From positions 42,733 through 75,520 of the forward strand of contig DCAB01000002.1 in NCBI GenBank assembly GCA_002311855.1: a DNA stretch of 32,788 nucleotides, given 5' to 3'. This document shows positions 23,691-30,957 of this stretch, piece by piece. A program made the translations under genes and the position numbers. Numbering within the stretch: the stretch's first letter is position 1; each line of letters opens with the position of its first letter. This DNA comes from Candidatus Dadabacteria bacterium UBA1144. GTDB lineage: Bacteria; Desulfobacterota_D; UBA1144. The notes beneath the pieces were generated by a model. That model saw nothing but the letters and a program-made list of their open reading frames with translations, made no database searches and was not told the DNA's origin.

Positions 23691-24403
23691 TTTAGTGAAT
23701 TAAAAACTTCCCCAACTTTATCCGTAATATGCAAATCATAAAAATGATTATTTGGAGTCTCATCAAGGTTGATTTCTATTACATATTTGTTTTTCTGCTT
23801 TGCGTAAACTCCAAACAAAGAAGCTGGTTGAACCAACCCCGATGTTCCAAGAATCAGAAAGAGGTCGCAATGATTAATTTTTTCGGAGATATTGTCTATC
23901 TTTGATGCTGGAATAATTTCATCAAACCAGACAACATTAGGTCGTAATAGGCCATTGCACAAGGAACAATCAGGGGGGATATCTTTATGCAAACTCTTCT
24001 CTTTTTGAACATCCATACATTTTATGCATATTGTTTCCCAAATATTTCCGTGCAATTCTATAAGGTTCTTACTACCTGCTTCTTCATGAAGACCATCCAC
24101 ATTTTGAGATACAATTAATATATTTTTCTTTGATTCAATTCTACTTAATCCATAATGACAGGCATTTGGTTGCGCATTCATAATTATATCTTTTCTCCAT
24201 TCATACCAATCCCATACAATCTTGGGGCTCTTAATAAATGATCCATAATTAGCAAGTTCTTCTGGCTTGAAATCATTCCATAATCCATCTTCTCCTCTGA
24301 ATGTACTAATCCCACTTTCTTGTGATACCCCTGCTCCTGTTAAGACGACTATGGATTTTGAATGGATAATTTTGTCCTGGAGTATTTGAATTTTGTCGGT
24401 CAT
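23678..24403 (-). CDS. cobB: NAD-dependent protein deacylase, sirtuin class III
   Basis: Sir2-family NAD-dependent deacylase of 241 residues. Visible: VLTGAGVSQESGISTFRG (NAD site), SQNVDGLHEEAGS, the catalytic His118 in ELHGN, a zinc site of Cys126/Cys129 and Cys146/Cys149, and ILGTSGLVQPAS. Tyr67 and Arg70 in WYEWR match the YxxR pair that lets class III sirtuins (SIRT5/CobB type) bind succinyl or malonyl lysine, so desuccinylase activity is predicted. It starts inside the end of ftsK (4-base overlap), implying translation coupled to it. Confidence 0.93.
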   Translation of the reverse strand: MTDKIQILQDKIIHSKSIVVLTGAGVSQESGISTFRGEDGLWNDFKPEELANYGSFIKSPKIVWDWYEWRKDIIMNAQPNACHYGLSRIESKKNILIVSQNVDGLHEEAGSKNLIELHGNIWETICIKCMDVQKEKSLHKDIPPDCSLCNGLLRPNVVWFDEIIPASKIDNISEKINHCDLFLILGTSGLVQPASLFGVYAKQKNKYVIEINLDETPNNHFYDLHITDKVGEVFNSLNYDF

Positions 24404-26517
24404 AAATAAACTTTTCGTGGTTTGCCAGCGGATTCTTGTTCGCCGACTATTCCTTCTCTTTCCATCATTTCGATGATATTCGCAGCTCTGTTATATCCAA
24501 TTTTTAATCTTCTCTGAATCATTGAGATAGAAGCTTGTTTGGTTTGTTTCACGATATCTAAAGCTTGTTCATATAGTTCATCTTTTTCATATAAAAAATC
24601 ACCTTGAGAGTTTTCATCATCGGTCTTTGTTATTTCATTATTGTATTCGGGAGCACCTTGTTTTTTTAGGAAATCCGCTATGTTTTCTCGTTCTTTATCA
24701 GAAATCATTGACCCCTGGATTCTAATCAAATTATTTGGAGGTTGAAGCAAAAGCATGTCTCCTTTTCCTAAAAGCTTTTCCGCGCCGGATGAATCCAAAA
24801 TAATTCTAGAGTCGGTCTTGGATGAGACAGCAAAAGATATCCTTGCTGGAAAATTTGCCTTAATTAATCCCGCTACAACATCTGCGGAAGGTCTTTGACT
24901 TGCTACTATCAAATGTATCCCAGCTGCTCTAGCCATCTGTGATAATTTAGTTATAGATTCTTTAACCTCATTTGTAGATGATACGAACATTAAGTCAGCT
25001 AATTCGTCAATAATAATAACAATAAATGGTAACAAATCAGATGATGAATTAAATTCCTTACTTGCTTGAATTTTTGCATTGTATGAATCTATATCTCTAA
25101 CGCCTATATCGGATAAAAGTTTATAACGCATATCCATTTCTTTCACAGCCCATTTCAATGCAGCAGCTGCTTTCTTCGGATTTGTTACGATGGGGTGTAA
25201 TAGGTGGGGTATATCTTCGTAGCCAGAAAGTTCCAACATTTTTGGGTCTATCATTATAAACCTTAAATCCTGAGGTGAAGCTTTATAAAGCATGCTGGTT
25301 ATAATCCCATGAAGAAATACACTCTTCCCGGACCCTGTAGTCCCTCCAATCATCAAATGTGGAGCTTTTTTTAAATCGGCGAAAAAAGGTGTACCAAATA
25401 TGTCTTTACCTAGAGAAAGGTATAATGGATTTGGATTATTTTTGAATTGTTTTTTTGATAGTAAATCTTTCAAGTAAACAGTTTCTCGTATTTCATTGGG
25501 TACTTCAATGCCCACGACGTCTTTTCCCGGAATTGGAGCGATAATTCTAACACTGGTAGCCTTGAGCGCCATTGCTAAATCATTGGATAGTGAGGAAATT
25601 TTATTTATTTTTGTCTCTGGTTCTGGTTTGTATTCGTAAAGCGTAATAACAGGCCCGGGTTTTACTTCGGTTATTTTTCCTTCAATCCCAAAATTTAATA
25701 ATTTTTCTTCTATGATTTTGGCCTTCCCCAGGGCTCTTTCCTTATCGTAACTTGTAGACTGAACCGGGGGATCGTCAAGTAAATCTAATGATGGTAATAA
25801 GAACTTGCTATATTTTGACTTCTTCTTGTTAGAATCAAGACTCTGTTTTGTTGAGCTCTCGAATTGTGCACCCCCAACTTTTTGCTCTTGTGATATTTTT
25901 AAATCCGAACTATCGTTAAGATTGATTTTTATTTCATCCTGTTCATTTGAGGATGGAACGGCTTTCCTTGCCCAACCTTTTATGGAACGAAGCAATGTCC
26001 TTGCGCTGGACAATGGATGGAATCTGTTGGCAAAATTCAGTTGCCACGCTGAAAGCCCGATTAAAAAACCATAGAAGATTGAAGTCCCAAGTATTCCAGT
26101 GATGTTTCTAACTAGGAATTCTGTTATTTTGCTTGGAATAAACCCAATGATTTTAAATTGTGTAAATCCACCAAGAGTCTTTGCTATTTTTAATATTCCT
26201 CCAACTGAAAACGTAAGTAATACAATAAAAAAGAATTTTTTTAAGAAGCTCGTTGGGTTCTTTTCGTCAAAGAATTTGGGTAGATATATCGTGGTAAAGA
26301 CGGATATTATTAGGCCAGGAAGTCCAAAAAAATAATAATATTCCTCTGCAACTTTACTACCAAATTTTCCCAATAAGGATGCTTGATTAGGAAGTTCTAA
26401 AAAATTAACTATAATTCCTATGGTCAATAGTAATGATATTAGTATTCCAATTACGACAAAGAAATAACGAAAGATATTTTTTACGAAACCAGGTATTTTC
26501 CTCTTAGAACTAGACAT
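24400..26517 (-). CDS. ftsK: DNA translocase FtsK/SpoIIIE family
   Basis: FtsK pumps the chromosome terminus through the division septum and activates XerCD. The 705-residue protein has four N-terminal membrane segments (~20-42, 60-82, 90-110, 142-162), a short charged linker (~170-250), the alpha/beta motor with GPVITLYEYKP, VGIEVPN, Walker A GGTTGSGKSVFL, Walker B IVIIIDELADLM and SQRPSADVV, and a C-terminal gamma winged-helix domain (KQASISMIQRRLKIGYNRAANIIE, ~650-705) that reads KOPS. The linker is far shorter than in E. coli (1329 residues). I use the ATG at 26517; an in-frame TTG lies one codon upstream. Confidence 0.96.
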   Translation of the reverse strand: MSSSKRKIPGFVKNIFRYFFVVIGILISLLLTIGIIVNFLELPNQASLLGKFGSKVAEEYYYFFGLPGLIISVFTTIYLPKFFDEKNPTSFLKKFFFIVLLTFSVGGILKIAKTLGGFTQFKIIGFIPSKITEFLVRNITGILGTSIFYGFLIGLSAWQLNFANRFHPLSSARTLLRSIKGWARKAVPSSNEQDEIKINLNDSSDLKISQEQKVGGAQFESSTKQSLDSNKKKSKYSKFLLPSLDLLDDPPVQSTSYDKERALGKAKIIEEKLLNFGIEGKITEVKPGPVITLYEYKPEPETKINKISSLSNDLAMALKATSVRIIAPIPGKDVVGIEVPNEIRETVYLKDLLSKKQFKNNPNPLYLSLGKDIFGTPFFADLKKAPHLMIGGTTGSGKSVFLHGIITSMLYKASPQDLRFIMIDPKMLELSGYEDIPHLLHPIVTNPKKAAAALKWAVKEMDMRYKLLSDIGVRDIDSYNAKIQASKEFNSSSDLLPFIVIIIDELADLMFVSSTNEVKESITKLSQMARAAGIHLIVASQRPSADVVAGLIKANFPARISFAVSSKTDSRIILDSSGAEKLLGKGDMLLLQPPNNLIRIQGSMISDKERENIADFLKKQGAPEYNNEITKTDDENSQGDFLYEKDELYEQALDIVKQTKQASISMIQRRLKIGYNRAANIIEMMEREGIVGEQESAGKPRKVYL

Positions 26518-26532
26518 CAATGCTCTTTTATG

Positions 26533-26561
26533 AAAATAGCGAACGTAAAAAAATAAGTCAA
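26533..26561 (-). promoter_or_regulatory. ftsK-sirtuin promoter
   Basis: Minus strand: TTGACT (26561-26556), 17-base spacer, TATTTT (26538-26533), 15 bases before the ftsK ATG; predicted leader of about 8 bases without a Shine-Dalgarno sequence. It is intercalated just upstream of the divergent pyrD promoter. Confidence 0.5.
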
Positions 26562-26571
26562 CTTTTTATTT

Positions 26572-26599
26572 TTGAAATAGTCTTTTTAAGAGTTAAAAT
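26572..26599 (+). promoter_or_regulatory. pyrD promoter
   Basis: TTGAAA (26572-26577), 16-base spacer, TAAAAT (26594-26599), 13 bases before the chosen pyrD ATG (26613). The predicted leader of about 7 bases is too short for a ribosome site. This promoter also argues against starts upstream of 26613. Confidence 0.58.
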
Positions 26600-26612
26600 A
26601 AATTTACCTCGT

Positions 26613-27656
26613 ATGTATCGTATTATTAGACCTTTATTGTGGACTCTTGAACCAGAGCTTGCTCATAATTTAGCGATTAAACTAATAAAGTTTGGTTTCT
26701 TAAATTTTTACAAGTTTGATACTCCTTTGAATCTGGAAGTCTCCGTTGGCGATTTGTCGTTCCCATCACCGGTAGGGCTAGCTGCAGGATTTGATAAAAA
26801 TGCAGAGATTTTTTATGAATTATTCAAGATTGGTTTTGGTTTTGTTGAAGTCGGAACTATAACGCCGGTTCCTCAAACTGGCAACCCTAAACCAAGAATA
26901 TTTCGACTAGAAGAGGATAAGGGCTTGATAAACAGACTGGGCTTTAATAACATTGGTCTGTTGGCGGCGACTCAGAATATTACAAAAAAAATTGATTTAA
27001 AAAGAAAACAAAAACTAGGGGTTAATATTGGTCCCAACAAAGAATCAAAAGATAGAGTACGAGATTATATTGATTGTCTAAGAAAAGTTGATGAATTAGC
27101 TGATTACATAGCTATTAATATATCTTCTCCTAATACACCCAATTTGAGAGAATTTGAAAATACAAAGATAGATGATTTATTGAGAGAAATTGAACTTAAT
27201 AAACTATCAAAAAAGCCAATATTTGTCAAAATCTCCCCAGATTTGGAGAATAAACAGATAGCTTCAATAATTGAGTCAATATTAAAATTCAATCTTGATG
27301 GGTTGATATTGACTAATACAACTACAACGAGAGATTCAAGATTAAAGTCAAAATTTGGTACTCAGGAGGGAGGACTTTCAGGTCTCCCATTATCTGAATT
27401 GTCTAATCAAAAATTATCATTTGCTTATAGTATTACAAATGGAGCAATACCCATTATTGGGGTTGGGGGAGTTTTTAGTGGAAAGGATGTTTATGAAAAA
27501 ATGAAACTCGGTGCCAACTTGGTCCAACTTTATACATCCATGGTCTATGAAGGACCGGGCTTGATAAAAAATATTAACAATGAAATTGAGATGCTGATGA
27601 ATGATGATGGAATAAAGAACCTATCTGAGATTATAGGTATAAACCGCAAGGCTTAA
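26613..27656 (+). CDS. pyrD: Dihydroorotate dehydrogenase, class 2 (quinone-linked)
   Basis: PyrD class 2 oxidises dihydroorotate to orotate with FMN and passes electrons to quinone at the inner membrane. From ATG 26613 the protein has 347 residues and begins MYRIIRPLLWTLEPELAHNLAI, the typical class 2 membrane-associating N-terminus. Motifs: GLAAGFDKNAE, VEVGTITPVPQTGNP, NRLGFNNIG, GVNIGPNK, ADYIAINISSPNTPNLR, the KISPDL lysine, LTNTTTTR and IIGVGGVFSG. The frame is open back to 26520, but that adds 31 unconserved residues across the promoter, so I reject the longer start. Shares a TTAA stop overlap with the convergent SDR gene. Confidence 0.95.
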   Translation: MYRIIRPLLWTLEPELAHNLAIKLIKFGFLNFYKFDTPLNLEVSVGDLSFPSPVGLAAGFDKNAEIFYELFKIGFGFVEVGTITPVPQTGNPKPRIFRLEEDKGLINRLGFNNIGLLAATQNITKKIDLKRKQKLGVNIGPNKESKDRVRDYIDCLRKVDELADYIAINISSPNTPNLREFENTKIDDLLREIELNKLSKKPIFVKISPDLENKQIASIIESILKFNLDGLILTNTTTTRDSRLKSKFGTQEGGLSGLPLSELSNQKLSFAYSITNGAIPIIGVGGVFSGKDVYEKMKLGANLVQLYTSMVYEGPGLIKNINNEIEMLMNDDGIKNLSEIIGINRKA

Positions 27657-28390
27657 ATTAATCTTTCTCCACCATCTACATGAATACTTTCACCTGTGAT
27701 GAAGTCGGAGATTAATAAAAGTCTGATGGAATTAATTAAACTATCTAAGACTTTTTCTGAATTGTATGTAGTTTTATATATTTTTTTACCTGACCCTCTA
27801 ACTGGTTTTAGTATTGCCCCAGGTGCTACCGAGTTTACCTGAATATAAGGATCTAATTCTAATGACAACACCTTTGTCATGGTCTCAAGCCCACCCTTGG
27901 AAATGCAGTAAGATGAGTAATTTTTCCATGTTTTGTCAGTACCAATCGAATCTGTAATATTAATTATTTTCCCATATTTCCTTTTCTTCATACCTTTTGC
28001 TATGTATTTAGACAAAAGGAAAGGTGCTTTAAGATTTATATTTATAAAATCATCGAAATCTTTCTCTTTAATGTCCCAAAAATTTTGACTTTTAAAAATA
28101 GAGGCGTTGTTAATAAGTATGTCTATTCGGCCGAAGAGTTTTTCACATGATTTAGCAAATTTTTCTATAGATTTAGTATTTGATAAATCAAATTGTATCG
28201 ATTTTGCTTCTCCTCCAGAATTTTCTATTGTTTTAATTAGGCTAGCGCAATCTTTCTTAGATTTATTGAAATGAATTATAAATTTATATTTTTCGTGCGA
28301 TAATCTAAGTGCTATCTCTCTACCAATTCTTTTTGCAGCCCCCGTTATTAAGACAACTTTCTTTTTATCCTTAACAACACTTTTTCTCAT
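27653..28390 (-). CDS. Short-chain dehydrogenase of the pteridine-reductase type
   Basis: The 245-residue SDR has the NADPH motif VLITGAAKRIGREIA, i.e. TGX3RXG rather than the common TGX3GXG. That is a hallmark of pteridine reductase PTR1 and FolM-like enzymes. Other SDR features: NNAS (~91-94), catalytic Ser in ITDSIG, YCISK (Tyr/Lys pair), VAPGAI and a C-terminal SIHVDGGERL. It may reduce dihydrofolate or dihydromonapterin, serving glyA/purN folate chemistry; no folA is in the window. It is last in the parA-to-SDR run, overlapping the JAMM gene by 4 bases. Substrate is inferred from one motif. Confidence 0.78.
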   Translation of the reverse strand: MRKSVVKDKKKVVLITGAAKRIGREIALRLSHEKYKFIIHFNKSKKDCASLIKTIENSGGEAKSIQFDLSNTKSIEKFAKSCEKLFGRIDILINNASIFKSQNFWDIKEKDFDDFININLKAPFLLSKYIAKGMKKRKYGKIINITDSIGTDKTWKNYSSYCISKGGLETMTKVLSLELDPYIQVNSVAPGAILKPVRGSGKKIYKTTYNSEKVLDSLINSIRLLLISDFITGESIHVDGGERLI

Positions 28391-28809
28391 AGTATTTCTA
28401 TCTTAGCTCCCTCCATCTTGTCTTCTTCTTCATTTAAGATCCAACCCAGTAGATTTGTATACTTTTTTTTGTAGATTGAATATATTAGGTATATGTATCT
28501 TTCTTGAGCAAGACGTTTGTCAGTATCAGATGCTATCGCTGGATGATTTGGATGAGAGTGATATATGCCTATTATATCTAGATTCTGCTTTCTAGCTTCT
28601 TTATCTGCTTTTATATAATCTTTTTGATTAAGCACGTACCTGTCAGTTGAACGCTTTTCGTTTAGGTTTTTGCAAGCCATAGAGGTGGAGATTTTATAAT
28701 TATTGTTAATAATCTTCCCAATTAAAACTCCACAGACTTCGTTCGGGAATCCTTCTTCGCAAATACTTATTAGCTTATCGTTTAAAAACTTCGGTATTTC
28801 TACCACCAT
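28387..28809 (-). CDS. JAMM/MPN+ metallopeptidase (Mec/M67-like)
   Basis: The 140-residue single-domain protein has the full JAMM zinc site: Glu24 in NEVCGVLIG, and His84, His86, Ser94, Asp97 in YHSHPNHPAIASDTD. Bacterial relatives such as Mycobacterium Mec cleave a ThiS/CysO-type sulfur carrier after its C-terminal Gly-Gly to free cysteine. Its ATG lies inside the end of cysM (10-base overlap; the cysM TGG-TGG-TAG end is reread as M-V-V), so it is tightly coupled to cysteine synthase. No ThiS-like carrier or ThiF/MoeB activator is in the window. A role in cysteine synthesis is inferred from context. Confidence 0.87.
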   Translation of the reverse strand: MVVEIPKFLNDKLISICEEGFPNEVCGVLIGKIINNNYKISTSMACKNLNEKRSTDRYVLNQKDYIKADKEARKQNLDIIGIYHSHPNHPAIASDTDKRLAQERYIYLIYSIYKKKYTNLLGWILNEEEDKMEGAKIEIL

Positions 28810-29723
28810 ACTCCACCACTTAAATATCTATATCCTCCATCAGGGACTATACAGACAATTAATCCATTTTCGTTTTTCTCTAGTTCTTTTAAGGCGGATA
28901 AAACAACTGCGCCGCCCGAATGTCCTACAAACATTCCTTCTAGGTTCACTAGCTTCTCCATTACTTCATAAGAATCTTCGGTATTAGCCCAAAATACTTC
29001 ATCTATTTGTTTCTCATCGTATATACCAGGTCTGATTGATGTAGGTATATGTTTTAATCCTTCTAGGCCGTGTAGGGAGTTGTCTGGTTGAACTCCAATT
29101 ATTTTTATATTTGAATTTTTAGTTTTTAGATATGCCCCAGCTCCCATTGCAGTTCCACTTGTTCCAATACCACAAATTAAATGTGTAATTTTTCCTTGAG
29201 TTTGCTCCCAAATCTCGGGACCTGTAGTTTTAAAATGTGCAAGGGGATTGGCAGGATTGTTGTATTGATCAGGCATAAAATATTTATTAGGGAACTTTTT
29301 TACCAACTTTCTTGCTTCAATGATTGCACCATCCGAACCTTCAAGAGCGCTTGAATAAATAATTTTCGCTCCATAAGCTTGTAAGGTTTTTTTTCTTTCA
29401 ATATTTATGTTCTCAGGTGTTACTAATTCGACCTTGAATCCAAGTGCAGCACCAATCATTGCATAGGAAATAGCAGTGTTGCCCGATGAAGAGTCCATAA
29501 TTATTTTTTTTGAATCTAATTTCTTAGAATTAATTCCATCTAAAATCATTAATAACGCAGCTCTATCTTTTATTGAGCCACCTGGATTTAACCATTCAGC
29601 TTTTACATGAATTTCTTTCTCAGGTTTTAGTTCTGGAAAGCCGTTTAGCTTAATTAAGGGAGTGTTTCCAATTAAATCTATTACAGAATTAATTCTAGAT
29701 AAATCTTTTACAGAATTTTCCAT
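28800..29723 (-). CDS. cysM: PLP-dependent cysteine synthase (CysM/CysK family)
   Basis: O-acetylserine or O-phosphoserine sulfhydrylase fold, 307 residues. Motifs: IGNTPLIKL, the PLP lysine Lys53 in NPGGSIKDRAA, DSSSGNTAISYAMIGAALG (substrate loop), the GIGTSGTAMGAG phosphate-binding loop, SGGAVVLSALK and a RYLSGGVWW C-terminus. Setting (TusA-like before, JAMM after) resembles the mycobacterial mec-cysO-cysM system, where CysM takes sulfur from a protein thiocarboxylate rather than free sulfide. Which sulfur donor and which serine ester it uses cannot be decided from the sequence. It starts 1 base after the tusA-like stop. Confidence 0.92.
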   Translation of the reverse strand: MENSVKDLSRINSVIDLIGNTPLIKLNGFPELKPEKEIHVKAEWLNPGGSIKDRAALLMILDGINSKKLDSKKIIMDSSSGNTAISYAMIGAALGFKVELVTPENINIERKKTLQAYGAKIIYSSALEGSDGAIIEARKLVKKFPNKYFMPDQYNNPANPLAHFKTTGPEIWEQTQGKITHLICGIGTSGTAMGAGAYLKTKNSNIKIIGVQPDNSLHGLEGLKHIPTSIRPGIYDEKQIDEVFWANTEDSYEVMEKLVNLEGMFVGHSGGAVVLSALKELEKNENGLIVCIVPDGGYRYLSGGVWW

Positions 29724-29724
29724 C

Positions 29725-29964
29725 TTAGGCTTTTTTTATCAATACTCTAGAATCATTTCCGTTAGGTTTTATAGAAATGATTTTATGACCATCAAGTTCG
29801 ACGTTCTCAGGTACGGATTCTAGGGGCTCTCCTTCAGACAACTTAACCTCCAAAATTTCTCCGCTAGCCATTTTTTGTAATTGCAATTTTGTTTTAACAA
29901 ATGTCATTGGGCAAAAATCGGAACTTATATCTAAAAAGAAATTAGGTTTTATGCTACCACTCAT
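29725..29964 (-). CDS. TusA/SirA-family sulfur carrier protein
   Basis: The 79-residue protein has the TusA signature: DISSDFCPMTFVKTKLQLQKM with Cys18-Pro19, followed by the GEILEVKLSEGEP strand and a late strand ISIKPNG...VLIKKA. TusA proteins carry persulfide on this cysteine for tRNA thiolation, molybdopterin or other sulfur routes. The gene lies immediately before cysM with one base between, suggesting that it feeds that enzyme or the JAMM-linked pathway. There is no C-terminal Gly-Gly, so it cannot itself be a ThiS-type carrier. A 45-base gap with an AT-rich inverted repeat separates it from purQ. Confidence 0.87.
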   Translation of the reverse strand: MSGSIKPNFFLDISSDFCPMTFVKTKLQLQKMASGEILEVKLSEGEPLESVPENVELDGHKIISIKPNGNDSRVLIKKA

Positions 29965-29989
29965 GGTTATAACTTAACATAAATAATTG

Positions 29990-30011
29990 AATCTAATTAG
30001 ATGTTTAGATT
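29990..30011. repeat. AT-rich inverted repeat after purQ
   Basis: AATCTAA (29990-29996) and TTAGATT (30005-30011) can form a 7-bp stem with an 8-base loop; within it ATCTAATTAGAT (29991-30002) is a perfect palindrome. It overlaps the purQ stop on the minus strand. The stem is A/T-only apart from one G-C pair and lacks a clean T tract, so it is at best a weak attenuator or operator. Confidence 0.35.
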
Positions 30012-30708
30012 AGTTAATATAATTTATTATCGACTCAAATAATTTCTTTCCATCCACATTACCCAAAATCTTCTCCGAGGCCCTCTCAGGATGAGGCATT
30101 AAACCTAAGACGTTCCCATTCTTATTTGAAAGTCCGGCTATGTTTAAAATTGATCCATTTGGGTTTGATTCAAAAGTAGAATTTCCTTCACTATCACAAT
30201 ACGTAAATATAATTTGACTATTCTTTTTTATAGAATCAATTTCGTTTTTATTTAAATAGAAATTACCTTCAGCGTGAGCGATGGGAATTCTTATTGCTTG
30301 ATTGTGTTCATAAAGATTCGTGAATCTTGTTTCGTTGTTTTCAACTTTTATAAAAGTGTTTTTGCAAATAAAATTTAACGATTTATTTCTTAACAAAATA
30401 CCAGGAAGAAGTTTTAATTCGGTAAGTATTTGAAAACCATTGCAGATACCAACAACGGTACCTCCTTGATTGGCAAAGTTCTTAATTTTAGAGCTAATTT
30501 TACTTTGGGCAGCAATGGCACCAGTCCTTAGATAGTCACCATATGAGAAACCCCCGGGAATAATAATACAGTCAATATTTCTAAAACTATTCAAATCGTG
30601 CCAGATGTATTTGCAATTTTGTTTAAGTATGTTTTTAATCACATTGAAGCAGTCTTGTTCACAATTTGAGCCCGGAAACTGTATAATCCCAAAATTAATT
30701 TTTCGCAT
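30010..30708 (-). CDS. purQ: FGAM synthase glutaminase subunit
   Basis: PurQ is the class I glutamine amidotransferase that feeds ammonia to PurL in step 4 of purine synthesis, assembled with PurS. From ATG 30708 it has 232 residues, beginning MRKINFGIIQFPGSNCEQD as in the family. Nucleophile Cys89 is in GICNGFQIL, the oxyanion region is PGGFSYGDYLRTGAIA, and histidines appear in HAEGNF and LMPHPERASE. A longer in-frame start at 30744 would add 12 unconserved residues and overlap purS by 50 bases; I prefer the shorter. purL is not in the window. Confidence 0.95.
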   Translation of the reverse strand: MRKINFGIIQFPGSNCEQDCFNVIKNILKQNCKYIWHDLNSFRNIDCIIIPGGFSYGDYLRTGAIAAQSKISSKIKNFANQGGTVVGICNGFQILTELKLLPGILLRNKSLNFICKNTFIKVENNETRFTNLYEHNQAIRIPIAHAEGNFYLNKNEIDSIKKNSQIIFTYCDSEGNSTFESNPNGSILNIAGLSNKNGNVLGLMPHPERASEKILGNVDGKKLFESIINYIN

Positions 30709-30955
30709 CTTCAATTTTAATTTGATATTGTTCAATAATTTCATTGACTAAAAAATCTTTGCATAATTTCTTAATGGTAGTCTTGCACTCTGATTTGTTT
30801 TTTGATTGAATTGAGAATTCTATCTTTTTACCCACTCTAAAATTTTTTGCTTTATACTTCTTATTGTTTTTGATACTTAATTCTATGGCTTCGCCTTGTG
30901 GATCAAGAACGCTCTTTAGCGGCATAATTTCTATAGTGACATTGAAACTTTTCAT
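30695..30955 (-). CDS. purS: FGAM synthase subunit PurS
   Basis: PurS is the small bridging subunit of the three-part FGAM synthase used by alphaproteobacteria, Gram-positives, cyanobacteria and others, but not by the fused PurL of gammaproteobacteria. The 86-residue protein shows MKSFNVTIEIMPLKSVLDPQGEAIE, the FRVGKKIEFSI strand and a C-terminal LVNEIIEQYQIKIE. It starts 2 bases after the parB stop and overlaps purQ by 14 bases. Linkage directly behind parAB is unusual; purC is the commoner upstream neighbour. Confidence 0.93.
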   Translation of the reverse strand: MKSFNVTIEIMPLKSVLDPQGEAIELSIKNNKKYKAKNFRVGKKIEFSIQSKNKSECKTTIKKLCKDFLVNEIIEQYQIKIEDAKN

Positions 30956-30957
30956 AT

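Noticed and set aside
26520..26612. Upstream extension of pyrD by 31 codons
   Set aside because: The extension is not like any PyrD N-terminus and would cover the TTGAAA/TAAAAT promoter; the family start MYRIIRPLLW at 26613 fits.
28800..28817. CysM C-terminal Gly-Gly-Val-Trp-Trp considered as a JAMM-cleavable carrier tail
   Set aside because: RYLSGGVWW aligns with the normal RYLSTGLF end of cysteine synthases, so it is part of the enzyme fold rather than a ThiS-type tail.
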